Shown here: positions 11,669 through 22,749 of the stretch, in pieces
How the letters are laid out: each line of letters begins with the position of its first letter
Numbering within the stretch: the stretch's first letter is position 1
Origin: Bryoerythrophyllum caledonicum
Taxonomy: Eukaryota > Streptophyta > Bryopsida > Pottiales > Pottiaceae
Length of the DNA stretch: 64,000 nt
Direction of reading: 5' to 3'
Assembly (NCBI GenBank): GCA_963971425.1
Contig: OZ020517.1
Location: 19,062,904 to 19,126,903, forward strand
Position numbers and translations under genes: made by a program
Notes under the pieces: generated by a model
Seen by the model: the letters and a program-made list of their open reading frames with translations, nothing else
What the model was told of the DNA's origin: nothing
Databases searched by the model: none

Positions 11669-11861
11669 ATACCTTTCTCGGCCTTTTGGCTAAGATCAAG
11701 TGTAGTATCTGTTCTTATCAGTTTAATATCTGATACGAGGCTCATTGAGCCTCATGATATTAATCTAATTTTTCATGGGTGCGGGTCCATCAGGCAGCTT
11801 GCTGTCCGGATCCGCGAGCGTCGCCTTGGTACTGCACTCCCTCCTTGGCTGGCGCAGCCCT
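11669..11861 (+). ncRNA. U2: U2 spliceosomal snRNA (copy A)
   Basis: Starts ATACCTTTCTCGGCCTTTTG, the canonical U2 5' end. Stem I (CGGCC/GGCTA), the branch-point recognition GTAGTA, the stem II sequence around GTTCTTATCAG, a GAGGCTCATTGAGCCTC hairpin, a U-rich Sm-type site (AATTTTT near 11765) and a terminal stem-loop (TCGCC...GGCG) are all present. The length of ~193 nt is normal. U2 base-pairs with the intron branch site and with U6 in the spliceosome. An identical copy lies at 21018. Confidence 0.97.
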
Positions 11862-12481
11862 CTCCCTTCTCTCAGAAGGACCAAATACAACTCCAAATCG
11901 GATGGCCAGCGAGGTCTTTCTGTAAGCAGTGCAGAAATTGTAAAGTTTGCCCTGCGCCGATTCAGACAGAAGTGCTACTGTTCTGAGTATGCTGAACTGA
12001 GCACAATTTTCTATCAACTTATCTGGCATTAGAGTCTGATGCTGTAGGATCTCTACACCCGAGCAGTTTGTTCCTCTGTGAAAGCAAATGAGAACCAGTT
12101 GAAGTTCACAAAATGCTAAGTACTTCATTATTCAGCGCTGAGATATGATAGGAGAAAACGATAAGGTTTTCTGAAAGGGGCTCCTTAGGTGTGTGAGATG
12201 AAAACCTGAATACGAGACGAAGGAAAGCTGCCTCGTGTATGTAAACCTGTGGAGGCTGCCTGTGTTTGTTGGCCTATCCTAAACATATGGCGCTCACCTG
12301 GCCAGGTTGCAATTCAGCATTCACCAACAGTAACGGAAGATTAGACATAAAAGCAAGAGCCTCCACTGCATCAAGCGTCTCCGGCGTGGGAAAAGCACCG
12401 CCGCAATCTGACACGGTTCCACAGAGACAGCAGATCAAAATTAGAACCTCACAGAAATTTTTCCAGGAAACAAAAGCCAAA

Positions 12482-12532
12482 AAAAATTTGGACCATTTCT
12501 CGATTTGTGCGTGTCATCCTTGCGCAGGGGCC

Positions 12533-12564
<32 letters not shown>

Positions 12565-12584
12565 TCAGATGTCTCCGAAGAGAC
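12482..12584 (-). ncRNA. U6: U6 spliceosomal snRNA (copy A)
   Basis: Read on the minus strand, it starts with GTCTCTTCGGAGAC, the capped 5' hairpin. It contains GATACAGAGAAGATTAGC (with the invariant ACAGAGA box that contacts the 5' splice site, and the AGC triad), and ends in a run of T, the Pol III terminator. The length of ~103 nt is standard. It points toward the U2 gene, so the pair is convergent with about 620 bp between the two 3' ends. Confidence 0.97.
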
Positions 12585-12607
12585 ACAAGAACTGGATACT
12601 TCCAGTC

Positions 12608-12649
12608 ATATATTGGACGGCTCTGAGGCTGCTGCAAACAATGTGGTAT
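12608..12649 (-). promoter_or_regulatory. U6 promoter: USE and TATA
   Basis: On the minus strand, ATACCACATTG (12649-12639) matches the plant USE RTCCCACATCG at 9 of 11 positions. AATATATG (about 12615-12608) is a TATA box at -24 to -31. The gap of ~24 bp between them is the Pol III spacing of plant U6 genes. Conserved identically in copy B. Confidence 0.75.
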
Positions 12650-13405
12650 CAGAAGATGAAATGTGAGTAGATCATTTATGCATACCTCGTCACTTTCCCA
12701 TCCACCGACTACATTGCTGTCGTCGATGATGTAGGTGTTGAAACCACCGTCTTTCTTTTGGGCGTTGGCTCCGTCCACAAGCCCCCTCGAGAGAGATGAC
12801 AGAAGCCGTGCTCAGACCTTGAACTGCCTCTCGATACCGCCCTGATATCGAAAGGCAGCCCATGCCACCCGACCTTGAATCAAGTGTTGATAGAAACACA
12901 TGAAGGCGTAAGATGCACAACTCGATTACAGTGAATGGACTTGACATGAATTTCGATTGAACGTATTGACCGATCATCGAGGTGTGTTACACCAAGGTGA
13001 TTTCCAGGATCATTCTCATCTTGCCATCTTTGATTGCTTCTTAACAAGCTCGTGTCGCATGCGTAGTACATGGTGCAGACACAGACTTCTCAAAACATAA
13101 ATCTTCCAAACGCATGGCTGTGGCAGTCTTCACATTGCCATTGGTGCCATGATCTCTCTTCAACCAATTGGTGTTTTTCCCCCGAGTGTAACATGTCCTA
13201 TAGCATCTACAAGAACGGTACAAAAGAAACTCAATACGTCGTTAACTTTGGTAACATTAGTAGAGCATTGGTACTCATCCACCGAGGCTCGGAGTGGAAC
13301 CTGCTGCTTTTTGCTTACCGGCAATCCAAGCGCTTCCTGTCACGCAACCAGCGTCGGATCCTAAGAATGAAGTCAGACTCATGAACAAGCAATGTTGTGA
13401 TACAA

Positions 13406-13576
13406 TGTGAGAATATCACTCAGATGAGTGTGTTGACATTAAGAGAGAGATACAATGAGCTGAGAGAGCTCATATGTATATACCGAGCGACTAAGCTATT
13501 ACTGTACACATGAGGCGGTCCAATGGGAACCGAGGAATGATACATTGAAGAATGTACAGAATGGCCGAGAATACCA
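13406..13576 (-). repeat. Copia 3' LTR
   Basis: Read on the plus strand it begins TGTGAGAATATCACTCAG and ends GAGAATACCA. It is the downstream LTR of the minus-strand element. Confidence 0.9.
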
Positions 13577-14363
13577 ATAGCTGATTTGAAGTGTGTCTGT
13601 GTCGGTGCAGGGCGTTCTGTTGTGGACGTGGTTGCACGTCACTTTGCTAGTGGTGAGGCAAGTGCTGATGTTGCTCGGCGAGTTGACTGGAATGCTGGCT
13701 TTAGTGTTGGAAACTCAGGTGTTCATGAAGCCCATAGGGGCAGTTGAGTATGGCGGTCAATTAGAGGAGGGTTTTGAGGCTGGTAAGGGGGAAGGGAATG
13801 TGGGGTTTCAGATGTGGTTATGAAATGGTATATTTGTGTGCAGAGATTCGAGGTATGCGTGCCAGTTCATCTGTAGTGAGTGGTGTTGGTGCAACAGGAA
13901 GGAAGGAGGAGTGTGAAGATTGTAGTAGGCAGTAGGAGGTTGGTCAGTGTAGAGTCCAGGTGTCTTATCTATAGAAATTGATTCAAAGGTGGATGCGGTA
14001 AGGCGGGGCTTTACTCGTGGTTTGTTCTACTCTTGGCGGGAGTGTGAGGTCCAAGTGAAAGGTTATAGTGGTGCGCAGTACAAGAGTTTTAAGGACTTGA
14101 ATAGGGCTTTGGAGTATCTAAGTGGTGTCTAGGTTGGAGAGGAGGTGGGGCAGGTGATACCTAGAGCTGACTGGTGTATTTCAAATTTTGTGCGTGGGAG
14201 GGATTTGGTAAAGATGTCTGCTTGTTGTGCATGTGTTGAAATGTAATGAAGCTCTATTTCCCCTTTCAAAACGCGTTTGCGTACAAAGTGATGTGCAACT
14301 TCTATGTATTTAGTCCTAGTATGAAAAATCGGGTTTTTGGCTAGTTTGATAGCAGATTGATTG

Positions 14364-15681
14364 TCACATTAAACAGGAATAGGTGAGGAGGTGTGAAGAT
14401 TTGCACGGATTTGTTGGCTTGTGATGGTAAGAGAGAGATGAGTATGAGGGAATGGGATAGGAAGGAATTTCACAGATGAGGAGGCAAAGCCAAGTGGCCT
14501 CAAAAGCTCCAATAGAGAGGGAAACATATTCTGATTCTGTGGAGGACTTGGCTACTGTGGATTGACATTTTGATTGCAAGGTAGTGGCGGCTTCGGCGAG
14601 GATGAAGCAGTATCCCCTATGGACCTACGGGTTTCGTGGCATGTAGCCCAATCGGCATCGGTGTAGCCTTGGATTGGGGTTGTAATATTTCGGGCGTAAA
14701 TAGGCCATAGGAGGAGGTTTTCTTTAGGTAGTGGAGGATGTGGTGAACAACATCGAGGTGAGTTTGTTGTAGTGCGGTCATGTATCTGGAGATAAGTCCA
14801 ACAGAGAAGGCCAGGTCGGGACGTGAATCAGTGAGAAAGATCAACTTTCCGACAAGTTTCCAATAGGAGGTGGAGTCAACTTGTGGTGAGCCCATGTCGG
14901 TAAGGAGGTGAAGGCGAGAGGGAAGCGGAACATGTTTAGGTTTGCATCCCAACATGCCGCTTTCGGTTAGGATTTGAATGGCATATTTGGATTGGTTTAG
15001 AAAAATGCCTATTCGAAGATGTTTGAATTCTACCCCTAAGTATTTGTTGACTATGCCAAGATCTGTGATAGAAAATTTGGTTTTGAGTTGTCTTTTCAAC
15101 CAACTAATGGCTTCCTTGTCACCGCCGGTGATGAAAAGATTATCAACGTAAATAACTAAAAGGGTCTTGTTGTCACCTGAACCTTTGTAATAGAGATTGT
15201 TGTCACTTTCACTACGTGTGAAGCCTTGTGAAATCAGATGTGCATTGATGCATGTATATCATGCCCTCAGGCTTTGTTTTAAGCCATATAATGCCTTTTT
15301 TAACTTGCAGAGAAGGAATTCTTGGCGGGTTCTACAAAGCGTTGTGGTTGTTCGAAGTATACTTCCTCCTCTAAATTCCCGTGTAGAAAATGTTGTTTTG
15401 AGATCGAGATGGTGAATGTCATGTCCGAGTTGAGATGCGCGGGCTGTAATTGTTCTAATGGTGGACCACTTGACAACATGAGCAAATACCTCATCAAAAT
15501 CAATGCCATGTCGTTGCTGAAAGCCGTGAGCCACAAGTCGGGCCTTGAGTCGCAGCTCCTCTCCAGGTAGTACGGGTTTGGTTTTGTATACCCACTTGGT
15601 TGTGATTGGTTTTTTGTTGGGTGGTAATGGAACTAGATCCCAAGTGTGATTCCTATGAATGGAATTCATTTCATCACGCAT
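14364..15681 (-). pseudogene. Copia reverse transcriptase / RNase H fragments
   Basis: Three frame-shifted pieces. 15259-15681 holds the RT start typical of copia (W-DLVPLPPNKKPITTKWVYKTK, then KARLVAHGFQQRHGIDFDEVFA). 14617-15099 holds the RT connection region (KTKFSITDLGIVNKYLGVEF, SRPDLAFSVGLISRYM). 14364-14579 holds the RNase H signature STESEYVSLS. Breaks near 15100-15260 and 14600 remove continuity, including the expected YVDD region. Not expressed as a single protein. Confidence 0.88.
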
Positions 15682-16235
15682 GGCATCAATCCATCCTGAG
15701 TGTTGTGATGTTGGTGATAAGTAATATTATCACCAATGATGTCGGCATCGGCTTTAATTACGCATATGTCAAAGTTATCTGGGGTCACAAAGAGAATATA
15801 GTCGTTTAGCTTCACGCTCTGCTTCCTGAATCTCGTCAAGCGACGTAGAGGATGTTGTGAAACGTCATAGTTCATTTGATCGTGGGTATCACTATCAGCA
15901 ACTTGTGGTAGAGTGATAATCAGTGGGGTTGGTGTTGCAGTAGGGGAGGTGTTCTGCATGGATTGAGAGTGTGTCTGCACTACTAGAAATAGCTGGAGAA
16001 GGTGAGTCCTCCCCGTTAGTGATGTGCCGGAGATAGCTGGAGCTTGGCGACGTCCGTCTGTCGAGAACCGGCAAGGACTGTCTAGAAGGGGAGTCCTGGA
16101 AGAGACCCGGGAAGTACATGCCCGGGATAGGTCCAGGTGGGGTGGATCTCCGGAGATATGGTCAGCGGAGTGGAGGTTGACCGGCGATGGACATGTGAGG
16201 TTGGAGTCTCTGGTGTCGGGCTTGTGGGATGGCAT
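15666..16235 (-). pseudogene. Copia integrase-RT linker region
   Basis: An open frame linking integrase to RT. It is low in conservation, as usual, and ends in the copia-type pre-RT motif (LRRLTRFRKQSVKLNDYIL). It contains no catalytic domain. Confidence 0.6.
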
Positions 16236-17336
16236 CGTGGGATGGTCTTTGAAGATCAGTCTGAGCGAGATTGTGAGCCAGGAGTAGAAATTTTTCTATG
16301 GTCTCGTAATCAGAGGTGTTTGACGGGGTTGGAGAGGGGAGGCCCAGAACATTCTCATCAAACATGAGATCTCTAGAAATCAGGATTTTGTTGTGAGAGA
16401 GGTCAAAGCATCGGTAGGCGTTGGACTGATCGTCATACCCTACAAGAGTAGAAACCAAAGATTTTGGTTGAAGTTTGTTACCTGTTTTGAGGTGAATATA
16501 TGTGCGACAGCCATAGATTTGTAAGTGTGAGATGTCTAGTGTGTTGCCAGTATATCTTTTGTGGGGAGTTGTCATGGAGAGAGCTTGGTGAGGCATGCGA
16601 TTAGATATACATGTGGCGGCTCGAAGTGCTTCCTCCCATAGTATTGTTGGTAAATTTGCTCCAAATAATAAGGTACACATAGTCTCGCATAGGTGACGAT
16701 TCATTCGCTCAGCAATGCCATTTTGTTGTGGTATATGAGCGGTAGTCAGGTGGCGCGTAATCCCTTGTCTAGTACAGTAGCGGTTAAAGTCGGTTGATAG
16801 GTATTCACCACCACAGTCTGTACGAAGACGTGCAATAGAAAGGGAGGTTTGTTTTTCTACCATGCGTTGGAAATTCTGAAAGACCAAGTAGGTGTCACTC
16901 TTCGTAGAGATAAAAATGCCCATGTGTGCCTGGAATAGTCATCTATTAAGATTAGGACGTAACAAGAGCCTGTAAGAGAGGCATGTGGGAATGGTCCACA
17001 TAGGTCGGAGTGCATAAGTTCTAAAGGCCGTGAGGTTTGCGAGAGGCTTTGTCTAGGGATGGAATGAATGTGTTGCTTCTCTAGGATGCAAGATTCGCAA
17101 GTAGGATGGACATTTTTTAGAAGTGGTAATCCAATCACCAATCCTTGACGTGAAAAATTGTGCAATGTTTGATAGTTGAGGTGCCCTAACCTTTTGTGCC
17201 AAAGTTCAGTAAGTCCAGGTGGGGTGAGAGAAGCGAGGTTTAGTGAGGGAGGTGAGAAAAACTTGTGCGTCCTCCCCGCTAATGATGTGTTGAGTCTATT
17301 TAGACAGTTGGAGTGAGACCGTGTGCCTAGTAACAT
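16162..17336 (-). pseudogene. Copia GAG-pre-integrase and integrase
   Basis: The upstream piece (16857-17336) has the pre-integrase motif LWHKRLGHLNYQTLHN, a zinc-binding H-x-C-C pattern ending CESCILEKQ, and the catalytic core start LELMHSDLCGPF...LILIDDYSRHTWAF with the first Asp residues. The downstream piece (16162-16923) continues with LRTDCGGEYLS and the D/E-containing core, then HIPQQNGIAERMNRHLCE. One frameshift near 16900 separates them. All three D-D-E positions are recognisable. Confidence 0.9.
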
Positions 17337-17399
17337 AACCTTATTTGGATCATGCGTGTGAAATACCCAACTATTCTTAGGGCCAAAAAGAGTAAAGTG

Positions 17400-17640
17400 A
17401 CCGTTATCGGCAAGTTTGCCTACTCATAAAAGATTCTTGCATAGGCCAGGGACGTAAAGAACTTCAATAATCCGTTTATTTCCAGGAAGATTGACTATCC
17501 CTTTAGCGTTTACAGGAAGAGAATGTCCGTTGGCAGTGATAATCTCCAAATTTGGTCCTCTCTTCACATCTGTGAGGAGATTCTTGTTGCATGTGACATG
17601 AGTAGTAGCACCACTATCTAGATACGAGTTGTTGGAGGAA
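17400..17640 (-). pseudogene. Copia aspartic protease remnant
   Basis: On the minus strand around 17605-17625 the frame reads YLDSGATTHVTC, the D-S-G active site of copia proteases, followed by a region ending VLYVPGLCKNLL. A stop follows, so the domain is recognisable but separated from integrase. Confidence 0.7.
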
Positions 17641-17822
17641 GGGTAGGTAGTAAATTCAGTAGCGTATATCTCATGCTCTTCATTGGTGTCGTTGGTTTGA
17701 TTCTCCTCAACTTCTTCTTCAGTTTCTGCAATATTTGTCTGTGAGTTCTTCCTCCAACTTGAGCCTTGACTGTGCAGTTGCTTGAGTTTGATATTGTGGT
17801 AGCAGATTTCGCAAGTGTCATC

Positions 17823-18909
17823 CTAGTGATCGGGGCTCCCGCATTCGTGACAGACCCCCTGATCATAAGTGTTGTTTGATGAGTTTGCCTCTGAGGTACG
17901 TCTGAACTCGTGGCCAGAGTTTTTGTTCCATGTTGAGGAACTGCCGCCGCGTGAGACAAAACTGTCGCCGGATGCCACAGAGTTATCGCCGCGAGCCGCT
18001 GAGTAGCCGCCGCGTACCGCCGAGCTATCTCCACAAGTTGTCGAGCTGCTACCGTTGAGAGAACGTCCTCCGTTTCTGTTGTTCCTTCCTGATCCTCGAC
18101 TTCCACGACCTGTGTTGCCTCTACCACGAGATTTGTGGATGCCTTCTGTATAGAGTGCTTCTACAGTAGAATTGCGATTCTTGTAGCGCAACATGCGTTC
18201 ATCTTCTTGTAGAAACAGTGATTCTAACTTTGTGTACAAAACTTGATTTTCCCTGGCTATTATGAATTGGCAGTTAAAAGACCATGATTCTGGGAGACTC
18301 ATGAGAATTCTTTCTACAAGTTCTTCATCAGGTAGAATTACGTTGATATTTGCTAATTGTGCTACGAGGGAGCAAATGTTTCTGTGGTGATCATCAATGC
18401 TCATTTTGTCAGACATTCTCAAGTTATACAGTTGAGTCTTTAGAGTTAGCTTCCTATTGATTGATGTGGATTCATAGAGGGTACAAAGTTTGTTCCACAT
18501 CTGTCTAGGATCTCTAAGAGGCATGATGTATGGAGTCTTTAACTGTAGAGATGATGATCCACATTGCTCGGATCTTCTAGTCCTCCAGCTGTTGCCGGTC
18601 TACTGTGGCAGTTGGATTCAACTTGCTCTTGCCGCGTGGTTCAGCTGTGTTTGTATTGATAGCAGCTAATGATTCACCTAGTAGTACGTTTGTTTCATCG
18701 AGTGTTAATGCCTGAAAACTAGTGTCAGTTTCTATGAGACGCCAGATGCATTCTAAGCGTAGAGTCATTCCAACCATGAAGGACCAAAGTGTATAGTTGC
18801 TCGCGCCCTGCAACTTCGTTGTTTCTTGAAGCTCTCTGCTCGTTAGGGCTGACTCCATAATGGTAGCGGTTGATATGTCGTAAAAATCTGTATCAGCTCT
18901 GTTCAGCAA
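17823..18909 (-). pseudogene. Copia gag fragments
   Basis: 18577-18909 encodes the gag N-terminus (LQGASNYTLWSFMVGMTLRLE). 17823-18524 encodes the UBN2-type capsid region (MWNKLCTLYES, LKTQLYNLRMSD, LVERILMSLPESW), a Gly/Ser/Arg-rich linker and the start of a CCHC knuckle (CHECGSPDH). A frameshift near 18540 divides them. Confidence 0.85.
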
Positions 18910-19140
18910 ATACCATGATTAGTATGTGCAAGGTGCAAATTGTGTTAGACTCAATTGGTGGTAGTGGAACCTGTCGTTAAGCTTTGTCAAGTGAGTGTGT
19001 GCTAAGGAGTAGCTGAGGTTGTAGAACCGGCCATTTACTAATTTAGCTCTCGGTGTGAGTAGGATCACTCGTGATAACCAGTGTAGCCACAATGGGCAGT
19101 AGTACCACTCGGATGAGTGATTGTGAAGGATCAGAGGTTC

Positions 19141-19152
19141 GCTCTGATACCA
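19141..19152 (-). other. Copia primer-binding site
   Basis: TGGTATCAGAGC on the minus strand, directly inside the 5' LTR. It is complementary to the 3' end of initiator methionine tRNA, the usual primer of plant copia elements. Confidence 0.9.
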
Positions 19153-19324
19153 TGTGAGAATATCACTCAGATGAGTGTGTTGACATTAAAAGAGAGATAC
19201 AATGAGCTGAGAGAGCTCATATATATAAAGAGCGACTAAGCTATTACTATACACATGACGCGGTCCAAATAGGGGAACCTAGGAATGATACAGTGAAGGA
19301 TGTACAGAATGGCCGAGAATACCA
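19153..19324 (-). repeat. Copia 5' LTR
   Basis: Upstream LTR of the minus-strand element, 172 bp, carrying its promoter. It is paired with 13406-13576. Confidence 0.9.
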
Positions 19325-19436
19325 ACAAAAATCTACCTCCTAGGTGATTGCACAGTCGAACATGATGAGTCCGCCTAGACGAATGAAGTAGCTGCAATCC
19401 TTGTCTCATGCCAATGTTGTGTCCGGTCAACTTTAA
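19325..19436. repeat. Diverged continuation of snRNA block A
   Basis: Matches the sequence that follows block B (~22750-22877): TCTACCTCC, GATGAGTCCGCCTAG, CATGCCAATG(T/C)TGTGTCCGGTC. It has many substitutions and a ~25-bp deletion. It shows that the duplication originally extended past the copia insertion point. Confidence 0.8.
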
Positions 19437-20379
19437 CCCCTAAGATACCGTGACAGTTTTACACCAAAAACACTTCAAAATTAATGGATTCTAGTGCAAT
19501 GAATAAAGAAGGTAACAAAAACTTTGATTTTTAGTTTTGACCGTAGGATCTCAATAAAAGCTTATTAAGTAATACATGTACAAAATTTCATAAACTTTGA
19601 CCGCACGGATTGAAAGATTATAGTGTTTGAAGTCAAGCAAATGGTTCATTTTCTTCCCTGCATTTAGTGGATCAGCAGACTTTGACTTCAGTTGGTGTCA
19701 AAAATTTCACCACACAAGGTCTAAATCTATTACCATCTTGTTAAGCATGATGTTAGCTCCTCACACCAATTTTTAGAGGTAGAGACGGGGTGTAGCATAT
19801 TCAAAACAAGTGTGCAAGGAGTGGAGGCTCAAAATTTGTTAATTCAAACTTTAATTGTTTTTGAACTTAATATGTTTTTGATTGATAATCCGAATGGTTA
19901 ATAAGAAGGTTTACATTACATATTGTTGTGGGGAAAATAAAAAGTGAAAAATACAAAGATATCTAGGTTTTATGTGGAAAAGAAGAAGTTTTTTTGGTAC
20001 CTTGCCTGACAATGAGTGACAATGTGTGAAAATGTTTGACTTGGGTTGGTATGCTATTTTCCTCTAAAGACAAGAACTTTTTTTTGACAATATGAAGGGA
20101 AATAATATTACTTGCGAGTACTGAAAATCTCACTTTCAATAGAGTGTCCTATCAAAAGTTTTTGGAGTTGCCCGAGGTACCCGCCCTCCCCTTTTAAAAT
20201 TCAAAACCCTATAACTTTTTCATCAAATGTCCAATTTAGGAAAACAATTGTTTTCCCACTAAGATCTTGGAAATGCCTTTCTATAGTAAAAATTTCAAAG
20301 AAGAATGTTGGAAATTGACACCATAGGAACTAGACTGAACTTTCAAAAAGCTCATTTTTGACACTTGGTACCTTATGGG
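19437..20379. mobile_element. TTAA-flanked inverted-repeat element (copy 2)
   Basis: About 943 bp, bounded by TTAA at 19433-19436 and 20380-20383, with ends CCCCTAAGATACC and GGTACCTTATGGG. It is similar along its length to the copy at 38774 (shared CACTTCAAAATT, ATTCTAGTGCAATGA and AAACAAGTGTGCAAGGAGTG). No transposase. The paralogous block B at ~22877 is the empty site, CTTCAAGCAGGC, so one TTAA-like site became two on insertion. Confidence 0.8.
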
Positions 20380-21017
20380 TTAAGCAGGCTGCAAATATGG
20401 GAATAACTTATTCTTTTATTTTGTGTAAATTTGTCGTTGCAATTACACAGTTGCAAGTGTTGGTTTCAAGTAAACACTTCAACGAACCCTATTGTTGTTC
20501 ATTTACTAATTTGAGGATTTTGTGAGCGAAGGAGTCATTTGGACAAGAAAGGAAATGCTTTACCATTTTCCAGAAAGCGAAGAGCAACATTTAGTAAGTG
20601 AAGAGCGACAGTTTTGAGCCACACTCGCTGTGCAGAATGAAAAACGACGCTGTTTGTAGTAGCGAAATAAATAAATCACGGCTTAAAGTGTTTCACCTTT
20701 GGTTTGAAAGTGATGTCCAATCGGAATACTGTGTGTTCCGAACTCGGCGAATCATTTCATCGTCCGGAGAATGGTCAGACTTACAAAGTACCAAGCTGGG
20801 CTGAGTTGGTATGTCCATCAAACCCTTCTTTCATTGACGATCATCCTCAATGCATGTATTCTCTCTCCAGCTTGTGAAACTCTCGTTTCCATGGAAGAAG
20901 CGTAGATACATGTGCTTCGAACTCCAGCAATGAAGATATGAGGATATATCCCTCAAGCTTTGTACACTACTCCAGGAAGTTTTGGGTACATAAACAACGG
21001 GGCAATTACGAAGTAGT

Positions 21018-21210
21018 ATACCTTTCTCGGCCTTTTGGCTAAGATCAAGTGTAGTATCTGTTCTTATCAGTTTAATATCTGATACGAGGCTCATTGAGCC
21101 TCATGATATTAATCTAATTTTTCATGGGTGCGGGTCCATCAGGCAGCTTGCTGTCCGGATCCGCGAGCGTCGCCTTGGTACTGCACTCCCTCCTTGGCTG
21201 GCGCAGCCCT
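21018..21210 (+). ncRNA. U2: U2 spliceosomal snRNA (copy B)
   Basis: Same sequence as copy A, with all structural elements (stem I, GTAGTA branch-site pairing, Sm-type site, 3' stem-loop) and the same upstream USE-like and TATA-like motifs (about 20948-20993). Likely functional. Confidence 0.97.
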
Positions 21211-21830
21211 CTCCCTTCTCTCAGAAGGACCAAATACAACTCCAAATCGGATGGCCAGCGAGGTCTTTCTGTAAGCAGTGCAGAAATTGTAAAGTTTGCC
21301 CTGCGCCGATTCAGACAGAAGTGCTACTGTTCTGAGTATGCTGAACTGAGCACAATTTTCTATCAACTTATCTGGCATTAGAGTCTGATGCTGTAGGATC
21401 TCTACACCCGAGCAGTTTGTTCCTCTGTGAAAGCAAATGAGAACCAGTTGAAGTTCACAAAATGCTAAGTACTTCATTATTCAGCGCTGAGATATGATAG
21501 GAGAAAACGATAAGGTTTTCTGAAAGGGGCTCCTTAGGTGTGTGAGATGAAAACCTGAATACGAGACGAAGGAAAGCTGCCTCGTGTATGTAAACCTGTG
21601 GAGGCTGCCTGTGTTTGTTGGCCTATCCTAAACATATGGCGCTCACCTGGCCAGGTTGCAATTCAGCATTCACCAACAGTAACGGAAGATTAGACATAAA
21701 AGCAAGAGCCTCCACTGCATCAAGCGTCTCCGGCGTGGGAAAAGCACCGCCGCAATCTGACACGGTTCCACAGAGACAGCAGATCAAAATTAGAACCTCA
21801 CAGAAATTTTTCCAGGAAACAAAAGCCAAA

Positions 21831-21881
21831 AAAAATTTGGACCATTTCTCGATTTGTGCGTGTCATCCTTGCGCAGGGGCC

Positions 21882-21913
<32 letters not shown>

Positions 21914-21933
21914 TCAGATGTCTCCGAAGAGAC
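21831..21933 (-). ncRNA. U6: U6 spliceosomal snRNA (copy B)
   Basis: Identical to copy A, with the ACAGAGA box, AGC triad and T-run terminator. The USE (about 21998-21988) and TATA (about 21964-21957) are conserved at Pol III spacing. Confidence 0.97.
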
Positions 21934-22749
21934 ACAAGAACTGGATACTTCCAGTCATATATTGGACGGCTCTGAGGCTGCTGCAAACAATGTGGTATCA
22001 GAAGATGAAATGTGAGTAGATCATTTATGCATACCTCGTCACTTTCCCATCCACCGACTACATTGCTGTCGTCGATGATGTAGGTGTTGAAACCACCGTC
22101 TTTCTTTTGGGCGTTGGCTCCGTCCACAAGCCCCCTCGAGAGAGATGACAGAAGCCGTGCTCAGACCTTGAACTGCCTCTCGATACCGCCCTGATATCGA
22201 AAGGCAGCCCATGCCACCCGACCTTGAATCAAGTGTTGATAGAAACACATGAAGGCGTAAGATGCACAACTCGATTACAGTGAATGGACTTGACATGAAT
22301 TTCGATTGAACGTATTGACCGATCATCGAGGTGTGTTACACCAAGGTGATTTCCAGGATCATTCTCATCTTGCCATCTTTGATTGCTTCTTAACAAGCTC
22401 GTGTCGCATGCGTAGTACATGGTGCAGACACAGACTTCTCAAAACATAAATCTTCCAAACGCATGGCTGTGGCAGTCTTCACATTGCCATTGGTGCCATG
22501 ATCTCTCTTCAACCAATTGGTGTTTTTCCCCCGAGTGTAACATGTCCTATAGCATCTACAAGAACGGTACAAAAGAAACTCAATACGTCGTTAACTTTGG
22601 TAACATTAGTAGAGCATTGGTACTCATCCACCGAGGCTCGGAGTGGAACCTGCTGCTTTTTGCTTACCGGCAATCCAAGCGCTTCCTGTCACGCAACCAG
22701 CGTCGGATCCTAAGAATGAAGTCAGGCCCATGAGCAAGCAATGTTGTGA

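Larger units (their letters stand above)
11331..13400. repeat. snRNA block, copy A (paired with 20680-22749)
   Basis: Matches 20680-22749 at a constant offset of 9,349 bases with no indel that I can find and only a handful of substitutions, so the two copies are well over 99% identical. It contains one U2 gene (+) and one U6 gene (-). The match begins at GGCTTAAAGTG and is cut at its right edge by the copia insertion at 13406. Open frames inside the block look like chance frames around RNA genes. Confidence 0.93.
13406..19324 (-). mobile_element. Degenerate Ty1/copia LTR retrotransposon
   Basis: A 5.9-kb element, transcribed on the minus strand, with TG...CA LTRs of about 171 bp at 13406-13576 and 19153-19324. 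By eye the LTRs differ at about a dozen sites plus small indels (~93% identity). ACAA borders both outer edges, probably the remnant of the target duplication. Gene order on the minus strand is gag, protease, integrase, RT, RNase H, as in copia. The coding region has several frameshifts and stops, so it is dead. It sits exactly where the near-identity of snRNA block A with block B ends. Confidence 0.93.
20680..22749. repeat. snRNA block, copy B (paired with 11331-13400)
   Basis: The second 2.06-kb block, colinear with copy A at +9,349. The left boundary is abrupt (ATAAATCACG then GGCTTAAAGTG). To the right it runs on into sequence whose counterpart in copy A lies beyond the copia element. Confidence 0.93.

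Noticed and set aside
11482-13384. Open frames within the snRNA blocks (for example 12266-12670)
   Set aside because: They cover U2/U6 genes and spacers in shadow frames. Their conservation between blocks is explained by near-identical DNA, not protein constraint.
19363-19395. Hammerhead-ribozyme-like string (GATGAGTCCGCCTAGACGAAT), with a relative at 22810
   Set aside because: The CUGAUGA core is mutated (AUGAUGA), the GAAA is GAAU, and the paralogous copy at 22810 breaks the core further. No stem I/III pairing was found.
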